Both the position numbers and the translations under genes were made by a program. Below are positions 1 through 6,148 of a stretch of 6,286 nt of DNA, in pieces (position 1 is the stretch's first letter; every line of letters begins with the position of its first letter). Source of the DNA: Bacteriovoracaceae bacterium UBA2394 (GTDB lineage Bacteria > Bdellovibrionota > UBA2394); contig DDSI01000174.1 in NCBI GenBank assembly GCA_002343335.1, forward strand, positions 5,440-11,725, written 5' to 3'. The notes beneath the pieces are model-generated. The model saw only the letters and a program-made list of their open reading frames with translations. It was not told the origin of the DNA and searched no databases.

Positions 1-759
1 GTATGCGGCCGTTCCGATAATCTCCGGAACAAGAAGAATGCGGTAAGTAAATCGAGTTTTCTCGTAGGACTTTTCGAGCGCGTCGATGACTTGAAGACAG
101 GCGTAAGAGCCGGCCAACGAATCATTCACCTGACCTGGATGATCCAGGTGCCCGGCCATAAAGATGGTCTCTTCAGATTCACCTTTCAAAATATACTCAA
201 ACACTGGCATGGGCTTATTGTTTCGTTCCGCCTCAATTTTTACTTTGTAGGTGCCGGGCTTCAGCGTTTTAAAGAGATTATGCGGCATGCAGATTTTCCA
301 GCCGCTTTCCCAGTGGCGATACATCTGTCGGAAATAGAAACTGTAGGCCTCGGGGAGATCTTCGCGAGTGACAATGTGAGTTTTTAAATCGTCAAGACTG
401 ATTTCCGTATCCACAGAATCGGAGTAGCAGCCGACGACAAGAGGATGCGCTTTCTCGTCCAAGAGAACTTTGCCATTGGGATCGATAAGATGGAATTTTT
501 TCAAATTCCATCGTTGGGGAATTCTCCAGTAGTTGTAGGTTTCACCGGGTGTGAAATCGTGAATGCGAACTTCACCTCGAAGTTTTTTGCGGCAAAATGC
601 GGCAACCTCTTCAATCACTTCCGAGAATTCATCGGAATTATGAACGCGATTCTTTCTCCAGGTCTTCGAGAAAAGCTCCATGTAGTCAGGAGGAACTCTT
701 TGAGCCGTAGATGACTGGGGGTTGGTCGACGTGTTTGCGACTTGGCTATCAATTGACAT
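1..759 (-). CDS. DUF2172/DUF4910 M28-like aminopeptidase-family protein, 3' end cut by window edge
   Basis: I translated this frame by hand: it is open for 253 codons from ATG at 759 to the left edge with no stop, so the C-terminus is missing. Residues about 70-180 match the DUF2172 insert domain (NYWRIPQRWN at 77-86, LIDPNGKVL at 91-99, a CYS triplet at 111-113, a KPGTYKVKIE stretch at 167-176). Residues 194-253 match the zinc-peptidase-like DUF4910 core: GHLDHPGQVND at 203-213 supplies the His and Asp expected as metal ligands, and VPEIIG at 244-249 carries the conserved Glu. Relatives usually have Cys before HP; here it is Asp. The missing part should hold the remaining ligands and, in many relatives, a winged helix. 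The start overlaps the hisH stop by 11 nt and has GGAG 7 nt upstream, suggesting translational coupling. Such proteins recur in polysaccharide and nonulosonic-acid loci, but their substrate is not established. Family assignment is firm; the function is not. Confidence 0.85.
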   Translation of the reverse strand, partial: MSIDSQVANTSTNPQSSTAQRVPPDYMELFSKTWRKNRVHNSDEFSEVIEEVAAFCRKKLRGEVRIHDFTPGETYNYWRIPQRWNLKKFHLIDPNGKVLLDEKAHPLVVGCYSDSVDTEISLDDLKTHIVTREDLPEAYSFYFRQMYRHWESGWKICMPHNLFKTLKPGTYKVKIEAERNNKPMPVFEYILKGESEETIFMAGHLDHPGQVNDSLAGSYACLQVIDALEKSYEKTRFTYRILLVPEIIGTAAY

Positions 760-1381
760 ACTTCATCTCCATGAATGCTTTTAAAATCCCGAGTCCCGAT
801 TTTTGCGATTTTTCGGGATGAAATTGAACGCCGAGTGCTGAGCCTCGAGCCACCACTGCGGCAAATTTTTCGCCATATTCAGTTGTGGCAAGAACGTCGG
901 AGCCTTCCTTCGTTTCAAAACAGAAGGAATGAACAAAGTAAAAATCTGGCTTCTGGGCTGCCTGAAAGGGAACTGCGGGATGGGTATTCTCAATTTGAAT
1001 ATTGTTCCATCCGATGTGGGGCAAATTCAGATCCTTACTCTCCAATTTTCGCACCACGCCCGGAATCAGCCCAAGACCATTCGTTTCGCCATGCTCTAAG
1101 CCTCGGTCGGCAAGAAGTTGCATGCCGAGGCAAATGCCGAGGAGGGGCTTTTTCTTTTTGCCCACTTCCTCTTGTAAAGCGGCCGTGAAACCAAATTCAT
1201 TCAAGCGTTCCATTCCGCGGTGGAAAGACCCGACACCCGGGAGAATGATGTGAGTGGCGTCCTTCAATTGTTCGGGTTCCGTGGCGACGACAACTTCATA
1301 GCCAAGATGTTCAATCGCATTCTTCACGGAGGTGAGATTGCCCATTCGATAATCAATGATGTGTGCACGCGGCGTTAGCAT
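749..1381 (-). CDS. hisH: HisH-type glutamine amidotransferase (ammonia-producing subunit of a sugar amidination system)
   Basis: A class I glutamine amidotransferase of 210 aa, the normal HisH length. It would hydrolyse glutamine to glutamate and ammonia in the cytoplasm and pass the ammonia to a HisF-type partner. Visible motifs: IIDYRMGNLTSV near the N-terminus, the PGVGSF oxyanion segment at 48-53, the nucleophile elbow GICLGMQ with Cys84, HIGWN at 122-126, YFVHSF at 148-153, and QFHPEKSQ at 186-193 with His188 and Glu190 completing the triad. All catalytic residues are intact. GGAG lies 7 nt before the ATG, and the start overlaps the formyltransferase stop by 7 nt (ATGCTAA). Sequence alone fits histidine biosynthesis too, but the neighbours (WbuX-type PP-loop enzyme, divergent HisF, MAF protein, no other his gene) point to the glycan paralogue, as with HisH2 of Pseudomonas aeruginosa O-antigen loci. 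It is separated from hisF by two genes. Fold and activity are very likely; the glycan role is inferred from context. Confidence 0.93.
   Translation of the reverse strand: MLTPRAHIIDYRMGNLTSVKNAIEHLGYEVVVATEPEQLKDATHIILPGVGSFHRGMERLNEFGFTAALQEEVGKKKKPLLGICLGMQLLADRGLEHGETNGLGLIPGVVRKLESKDLNLPHIGWNNIQIENTHPAVPFQAAQKPDFYFVHSFCFETKEGSDVLATTEYGEKFAAVVARGSALGVQFHPEKSQKSGLGILKAFMEMKYVN
767..770 (-). promoter_or_regulatory. Ribosome binding site of the DUF4910 gene, inside hisH
   Basis: On the minus strand GGAG is followed by a 7-nt spacer and ATG at 759. It lies within the last codons of hisH. It decides the start of the DUF4910 gene and supports translation coupled to the end of hisH. Confidence 0.65.
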
Positions 1382-2079
1382 GAGTAAGCTCCGGTACTTA
1401 GTTTTTCTTTCACGATCTGCAAGTCGGCGTCCGAGATCGGTTTGAAATAGGATCCTGCTTCCTGGGCTGGCATGCGATCTCGAGTGAGATTGGCGTGGAG
1501 TGCTGAGGCCGTGGCTTCCGCGAGAAGTTCGGCCGTGAATTCCACCATTCGCGTGCGAACAGTCTCGTAGGATTCCCCACTTTGAATCTTCATGGCTCGA
1601 GTCGTGACGACGGGCCCTTCATCGATGCCTTCAGTCATGAAATGGACGCTGGCGCCAACGGGATCGTTATGGAAAATTGCCCATTCCACGCAGGTGCATC
1701 CGCGATATTTGGGAAGCAAACCAGGATGACAATTGAGCACGCCTAAGCTGACTTCCAAAATGGGGCGTTTTAAAATTCTCGGCGTGCCCGCATTTAGAAT
1801 ATAGGAGGGCTTCAGCTGCTGAAGAATTTTGAGCGCATTTGCGGAATTGTGATTTTTAACGAAATAAAAAGGAACGTCTGAGAAATCGAAATCGGCTGGA
1901 CCTTCGACCTTATAGCCCGGTGTCATTCGCGATTGTATTCGCTCTCGGTCTCGCGCTGGGAGCTCTCCGTCGAGAAGAACTCCGCTCACCGTCACATCGT
2001 TCTTCGCAAGCGTGCGAAGAACGGGGCCGAGAAGCGGACTTCCGAGCGCACTCAATATGACCACTGAGCGATTCATCAT
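1375..2079 (-). CDS. GART-type formyltransferase, probably sugar N-formyltransferase
   Basis: A protein of 234 aa with a formyl_trans_N Rossmann domain that would move a formyl group from N10-formyltetrahydrofolate to an amine. The GART catalytic triad is intact: LNCHPGLLPKYRG at 115-127 gives Asn116 and His118, and GIDEGP at 151-156 gives Asp153. The N-terminus (SVVILSALGSPLLGPVL) is a first Rossmann strand and helix. At 234 aa it lacks the C-terminal tRNA-binding domain of methionyl-tRNA formyltransferase (about 310 aa), so fmt is unlikely. The frame is open to an ATG at 2139, but that would overlap the upstream gene by 59 nt and add 20 residues unlike the family. I chose the ATG at 2079, one base after the upstream TAA; ATG at 2076 is equally possible. 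GAGG at 2093-2090 is 10 nt upstream. Its place between the amidotransferase and hisH suggests a nucleotide-sugar or nonulosonic-acid amine substrate, which is inference. Confidence 0.85.
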   Translation of the reverse strand: MMNRSVVILSALGSPLLGPVLRTLAKNDVTVSGVLLDGELPARDRERIQSRMTPGYKVEGPADFDFSDVPFYFVKNHNSANALKILQQLKPSYILNAGTPRILKRPILEVSLGVLNCHPGLLPKYRGCTCVEWAIFHNDPVGASVHFMTEGIDEGPVVTTRAMKIQSGESYETVRTRMVEFTAELLAEATASALHANLTRDRMPAQEAGSYFKPISDADLQIVKEKLSTGAYSC

Positions 2080-2080
2080 C

Positions 2081-3280
2081 TTATGAAGGCCTCGCGACGT
2101 CTGCGGTGACGGGAACCAGCGTGGTTTTTTCGGATTCATCGTCCCAAATGTTGTGCTTTAACCATTGACCATATTCATTTTTGACCCAAACTTTTGAATC
2201 GCTCCATCGATCGGCTTCGGTTTCAAATTGATTACGGGTCCAACCGACGTAATCCAACCAGCGAGGAATATCGCCCGGAACCACATGATCGTAAGCGCGC
2301 ACATATTCGATCGCTTGTTTTCGAGTCATCGCTCCGCTTCGGATATCGCGGCAGGCATGGTCGGTGCAGCGTCCGTAGCCGAACTTCACGTATTTCATAT
2401 AATCATGAATTCCATCGTCGTGAATGTCGTTCAAATTAGAATCACGTTTATAGGAACGATCTCGAGGATTTGGATCCACTTCAAATCCATAGAGGTCGAT
2501 CATTTTTTTGGTGTGTTCATTTTGATTCCAACCGAAGTAATTGGAGATAAATAAACCGCGGAGACCTTTCGCTTCGATTTCTTCATCCGTGGGATAGTGA
2601 CCCCAGATGAGAAAATCTTGTTTGGTGAGACCTTCGGTGGGTTCGCAGTAGTCGAACCAATCGAATCCCCGGCACATATGCTCAGTGCGATATTTTCGGG
2701 TGAACTCGACGAGATCAAAGTAAGAGTGCATTCCGCCGAGATTCATGAATCCATGCTCGCCGTAGATAAAAAGTTTGATATCAAATTTGGCAGCGATAGA
2801 GATGGGCAGCGTCATAATGCCGATGTGCGTATGCCAATTGGGATCCCCACATTTTTTCAGACCGAGGCGGTTTAATTTTTTTAAAACATTTACCTCCGGC
2901 GTAAAGTGAAGGAAATCCCCTTTGAAATTGTCCTTCATGCGCTGAATATTTCGCATGCCGATTTCCGTATGATTATTTTCAGCGTAGCAAACGAAAAGAA
3001 CTTTCATGCCATATTCTTTGCAGAGGAGGTGAGCTTGCCAAAAAGAATCCTTTCCGCCGCTCACACCAATGACGGCGTCGTAGTTGCTGCCATCCTTGGA
3101 GCGATATTTGTCCATGAGATCACCGAACATCTTTTTTCGCTGATCCCAATTCACCTTCTTCTGTTCTTCGTGAGTGCGACAGCCTGTGCAAACACCCTTT
3201 TCGTCAAACGTCAGCGGCGTCGCTGCGACGGCGGGGTAGACGCATTTGGTGCAATATCGAATCTTCGGTGGTTTAATCAT
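2081..3280 (-). CDS. N-acetyl sugar amidotransferase (WbuX/PseA/WbpG family)
   Basis: A 399-aa PP-loop ATPase. Known members (PseA of Campylobacter, WbpG of P. aeruginosa) are needed to turn a sugar N-acetyl group into an acetamidino group, using ATP and ammonia delivered by HisH/HisF partners. Motifs: an N-terminal cysteine set, CTKC at 10-13 and CTGC at 31-34, probably binding zinc; the PP-loop VSGGKDS at 73-79; a central HGFMNLGGMHSYFDL segment; and near the C-terminus the family signature KFGYGRCTDHACRDIRSG followed by MTRKQAIEYVRAYD. The length is normal and nothing is truncated. A short charged tail follows the conserved region. AAGGG lies 7 nt before ATG 3280 and overlaps the hisF stop; another ATG at 3284 is out of frame and soon stops. 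The gap to hisF is 12 nt and to the formyltransferase 1 nt. The family call is secure. The sugar is unknown: pseudaminic acid, legionaminic acid and diamino-uronic acid derivatives are all possible. Confidence 0.93.
   Translation of the reverse strand: MIKPPKIRYCTKCVYPAVAATPLTFDEKGVCTGCRTHEEQKKVNWDQRKKMFGDLMDKYRSKDGSNYDAVIGVSGGKDSFWQAHLLCKEYGMKVLFVCYAENNHTEIGMRNIQRMKDNFKGDFLHFTPEVNVLKKLNRLGLKKCGDPNWHTHIGIMTLPISIAAKFDIKLFIYGEHGFMNLGGMHSYFDLVEFTRKYRTEHMCRGFDWFDYCEPTEGLTKQDFLIWGHYPTDEEIEAKGLRGLFISNYFGWNQNEHTKKMIDLYGFEVDPNPRDRSYKRDSNLNDIHDDGIHDYMKYVKFGYGRCTDHACRDIRSGAMTRKQAIEYVRAYDHVVPGDIPRWLDYVGWTRNQFETEADRWSDSKVWVKNEYGQWLKHNIWDDESEKTTLVPVTADVARPS
2090..2093 (-). promoter_or_regulatory. Weak ribosome binding site that decides the formyltransferase start
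   Basis: GAGG on the minus strand lies in the last codons of the amidotransferase gene, 10 nt before ATG 2079 and 13 nt before ATG 2076. It favours these starts over the ATG at 2139, which would lie deeper inside the upstream gene. With only 1 nt between stop and start, ribosome re-initiation is plausible. Confidence 0.4.
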
Positions 3281-3292
3281 ACATTGTCCCTT

Positions 3293-4087
3293 TCAATGGC
3301 TTCTTACGTTGCATTCACCCTGCACGAGCTGTTTTTTTGCGCGCACATAGGCATTCTCCGTAAAATTAAAAATGTTTCCAGCAGCGACTGCTGAAGCATT
3401 TGTTTTTTTGTAGACTTCTTCGAAGTGCTCGAACATTCCAGCGCCTCCGCAGGCAATCACGGGAATGTGCACGGCTTCAACGATCGCATTGATCGCATCA
3501 ATGTCGTAACCCGACGCGGTTCCATCACGATCAATCGAATTTAAAAAAATTTCTCCCGCGCCGCGATCTTCCACAATGCGAGCCCACTCCACCGGAGAAT
3601 AGGAGATTTTGGTTTTACCTTGGTCCACGAAAACTTCGTGCTTGCCGGTCACATCTTTCTTCACATCTATGCCTACAACTACGCACTGTGAGCCAAAGTA
3701 CGTGGCGATCTCGCCGATCAGCGATTCTTTATGATACGCACCCGAATTGACGATCACCTTATCGGCGCCATTTCGAATGAAAGCTGCGGCCTGCTCAAAT
3801 TGAAAAATTCGACCTCCAAACGTGAGAGGCATGAATGAACGAGTTGAGATATCGCGGAGAATATCGATAACGGAATTGCGTGACGCCACTTTATGATCGT
3901 CTCGCTTTAGGTCATAGAACGCTTCTCGAGAGATATCGATATAGATGAGCTCGTCGGCTTGCCAGTCATTCAAGCGCTCTAATTGTCCCAGCGGATTTCC
4001 AAATTCTCTAAAATCTACGAATTCTTGGCTACGGACAACAAGGCCGTTTTTCAGGAATAGCACTGGGATAAGTCTTCTCTTTAGCAT
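3293..4087 (-). CDS. hisF: HisF-like TIM-barrel ammonia-channel subunit (WbuZ/HisF2 type)
   Basis: A 264-aa (beta-alpha)8 barrel of the HisA/HisF family. Clear HisF hallmarks: SIDRDGTASGYD at 184-195, GADKV at 107-111, GSQCVVVGID at 132-141, GGAG at 214-217. By hand alignment with my recalled Thermotoga maritima HisF, the ammonia-gate residues are kept (Arg5, Glu46, Lys110 for Lys99, Glu179 for Glu167), as is Asp141 for Asp130. The first catalytic residue, Asp11, is Phe here (IPVLFLKNG at 7-15), and the first phosphate loop reads GGRI instead of GGGI. It is therefore unlikely to make imidazole glycerol phosphate and more likely to channel ammonia from the HisH-like protein to the PP-loop amidotransferase. 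O-antigen HisF2 proteins also lack this Asp, as I recall. AAGGA lies 7 nt before the ATG. The gap is 39 nt to the upstream MAF gene and 12 nt to the amidotransferase. Fold certain, channel role inferred. Confidence 0.92.
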   Translation of the reverse strand: MLKRRLIPVLFLKNGLVVRSQEFVDFREFGNPLGQLERLNDWQADELIYIDISREAFYDLKRDDHKVASRNSVIDILRDISTRSFMPLTFGGRIFQFEQAAAFIRNGADKVIVNSGAYHKESLIGEIATYFGSQCVVVGIDVKKDVTGKHEVFVDQGKTKISYSPVEWARIVEDRGAGEIFLNSIDRDGTASGYDIDAINAIVEAVHIPVIACGGAGMFEHFEEVYKKTNASAVAAGNIFNFTENAYVRAKKQLVQGECNVRSH

Positions 4088-4126
4088 GACGAAATCCTTT
4101 TCAATCTACTTTTCGGTAGCGAATGC

Positions 4127-6148
4127 TTAGACCGTTGCTTCTGTGGCAGATATAGGTCTTTCGCTACTGACGCCCTGTCTCTTCAGCTTATCGACAGCTT
4201 CTTGAGTTTCGGCCACCGCCTTTTCATAAAGCGATTCCATGTCAGGTAAGAAGGCATTCCAAATTTCAAAATATTGTTGATGCGCCAGTAAAAAATCGCG
4301 CTTCAAATCGTAATCATTGGAGTAGTTAAACGGCATTTCATTCACCGTTCGTTCAAAGGCGACATGCGCAGGAAGTAAAATGGAAACTGCAGCTTGGTAA
4401 AACATTTTATCTTCATTCACTGCTCGAACTTTTAAATCGATGACCTCATCGAGGGCGCGATTCAAGAACTCAACCGATACGGGTAGACCGCTTTGCTCTT
4501 TTTCTTCGATTTTCTTTCGCTTCGCTTTGATGGAAGCGTGCATTTGCTGAGCTTCGATTTTGTACTTACGAACGACGTCGAGTGCCTTACGAGCCCCTTC
4601 ATTGGAATGCTCCAACCTTGCGAGGATCTCTTTATCGCTCGGGGGTTTGAGCAGCTCCTTCTTTCGGGGGTAAATGTCAAAGTCTTCCGTCACGTACGTT
4701 TTGAGTGCTTCAGCCAGTGACATCGTCTTCGATCCTTCAATTTTTGCGCCCTTTAAAGCCGTGTTGATGTAAGTGCGATCCTTGTTACTTGCGATTAGAT
4801 TTTCAATTTGAGTTCGGAATAAGTTGTATTCCATGCGAGTTTGTACGTGACCCTCGCCATCTTGAGTATCCAGTCGGAAGTTTCCATAGGTTTTGATCAA
4901 TTCTTCTTCGCTAAATTGCTGTTCACGTTCCGGATACATGGTTCCTGTGACGTGGCTTTGTCCGGTTTTGTAAGCAAAAGCTAAGTTGTGGCCCACCATG
5001 ATAACCGTGGAAAAGCCCATCAACGTAGCAGCTGCGATATTGAGGTTTCCTGCGGAATGTCCTGGGAAAAATGTTCCAAGCCCGTACAGATTGAGCGGAA
5101 CGCAAAATGTTCCTGTGGAGGAATAGACGATATGGTGGCCCTTAAATTCTTCGAATGAATCCTTTCGGATGAGTTGAGGCGCAATTAAACTCGCGCGCTC
5201 AGGAATGGGTGCTCCTCGAAAGAAATCGGTCACGATCGGATCTCTCTCTAGCGCCGTAAAAAAATCCGGAGCGATTCCTCTCTTAGCCATGGGCTGCACC
5301 AGCGTGTCGCAAGAAAAAATCGGCACTCGACCTTGAACTTCTTTGAGCAGATCCCAGCACTCGTTCAACGAAGGGCCGGCGGCGACTGAGATAGCCACCT
5401 TCCCTTTGAATGCATTCATAAGAGGGGAGATTCCCGTATTTTTTAAAGCGTAAACTAAATTATCCACGGTGTTGGTTAGGCCCACCATGGAATCTGGAAC
5501 CGAGTTGCCCAACGTTAAGAGACTGTGATCCCGCGTGCTTAGAATTTGTTGGGAAATGTTTGAGTAGTATTCGGGATCTCGTTCGAGAGCGTTTGGATAC
5601 GCGAGGATTCGAAGATGGCGATCGGTCGTCGTGTTGCCAACGAAAAAAGAAGTGAGGTGATTACGGATATTGTCTTCAGGTTCGCCAACGACGAATGTGA
5701 GGTCCTCGTCTTCAAGCAACTCTACGAAATTATGAATGGACAGAGCATGGAGGAAAAAAGCGGGATTGCGTTCGATAATGCAAATGGCAAAATTCATTTG
5801 CGTTCGACGCTGCATGAAGGTCTTCAGTAAATAGCCGAGACCAAATCCAAACATCACGATCATGGTTGCTTTGCTGAGATCTGTTACTTTAAGCAAAATC
5901 TCTTCGCAGTGTCGTGAGGGGGAGTCGGGATACGTCACGCCGGTGTAGGCAGGCTCATCACGCATGTAGATCAAATTTTTCTCACCGGTCGGTAGATCTA
6001 AAATCTGATAGCTCTCTCCGTTTGTTCCTTCAGGATGGGCTTCAAATTTTTCAATTGCTTCTTTAAGATCGGAAAACAGCTTAGGACGCTTCTTTTCCAG
6101 CGCTTCCAAATTCCTTTTTAAAATCGCATTCACGCCCCATTCTAGCAT
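4127..6148 (-). CDS. MAF/DUF115 family protein, putative flagellin glycosyltransferase (motility accessory factor)
   Basis: A 673-aa cytoplasmic protein, no signal peptide or membrane segment. The N-terminal part (about 1-210) contains IVMFGFGLGYLLKTF at 97-111, the Gly-rich strand typical of MAF N-domains. The central MptE-like/DUF115 domain covers about 217-405: AISVAAGPSLNE at 252-263, FSCDTLVQPMAKRGIAPDF at 278-296, SAGNLNIAAATLMGF at 365-379, then VGHNLAF at 385-391 and SHVTG at 398-402. Relatives often read GQDLA where this has GHNLA. The C-terminal 270 residues are helical and charged (a KAKRKKIEEKEQ run at 541-552), possibly coiled coil. MAF proteins are implicated in attaching pseudaminic or legionaminic acid to flagellin, which fits the sugar-modifying genes downstream. 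ATG 6148 is the first ATG after an in-frame TGA about 16 nt upstream, but no good ribosome binding site precedes it. This is the first gene of the visible block. A different glycan role is possible because no flagellin gene is in view. Confidence 0.85.
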   Translation of the reverse strand: MLEWGVNAILKRNLEALEKKRPKLFSDLKEAIEKFEAHPEGTNGESYQILDLPTGEKNLIYMRDEPAYTGVTYPDSPSRHCEEILLKVTDLSKATMIVMFGFGLGYLLKTFMQRRTQMNFAICIIERNPAFFLHALSIHNFVELLEDEDLTFVVGEPEDNIRNHLTSFFVGNTTTDRHLRILAYPNALERDPEYYSNISQQILSTRDHSLLTLGNSVPDSMVGLTNTVDNLVYALKNTGISPLMNAFKGKVAISVAAGPSLNECWDLLKEVQGRVPIFSCDTLVQPMAKRGIAPDFFTALERDPIVTDFFRGAPIPERASLIAPQLIRKDSFEEFKGHHIVYSSTGTFCVPLNLYGLGTFFPGHSAGNLNIAAATLMGFSTVIMVGHNLAFAYKTGQSHVTGTMYPEREQQFSEEELIKTYGNFRLDTQDGEGHVQTRMEYNLFRTQIENLIASNKDRTYINTALKGAKIEGSKTMSLAEALKTYVTEDFDIYPRKKELLKPPSDKEILARLEHSNEGARKALDVVRKYKIEAQQMHASIKAKRKKIEEKEQSGLPVSVEFLNRALDEVIDLKVRAVNEDKMFYQAAVSILLPAHVAFERTVNEMPFNYSNDYDLKRDFLLAHQQYFEIWNAFLPDMESLYEKAVAETQEAVDKLKRQGVSSERPISATEATV

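Noticed and set aside
133..149. Perfect 8-bp inverted repeat ACCTGGAT-g-ATCCAGGT, possible operator or hairpin
   Set aside because: It lies inside the DUF4910 coding region, on the codons of the conserved HLDHPG motif, and is explained by coding constraint.
91..714. Two plus-strand open frames (91-387 and 445-714) as small genes
   Set aside because: They lie antisense to a continuous minus-strand frame with clear DUF2172/DUF4910 motifs and show no family resemblance of their own.
1375..2139. Methionyl-tRNA formyltransferase (fmt), or a start at 2139
   Set aside because: The C-terminal domain is missing and the context is glycan synthesis. The 20 extra residues from 2139 are unlike the family and overlap the upstream gene by 59 nt.
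2906..3394. Plus-strand open frame of 162 codons
   Set aside because: It is antisense to the PP-loop and cysteine motifs of the amidotransferase and to the end of hisF; a shadow frame.
749..4087. A histidine biosynthesis hisH/hisF pair
   Set aside because: No other his gene is present, HisF lacks Asp11, and the genes flank a WbuX-type sugar amidotransferase. A paralogous glycan role fits better.
4088..4126. Terminator or promoter between the MAF gene and hisF
   Set aside because: The 39-nt gap has only a 4-bp CTAC/GTAG stem with no U-run, and no -35/-10 pair. The hisF ribosome binding site fills the rest.
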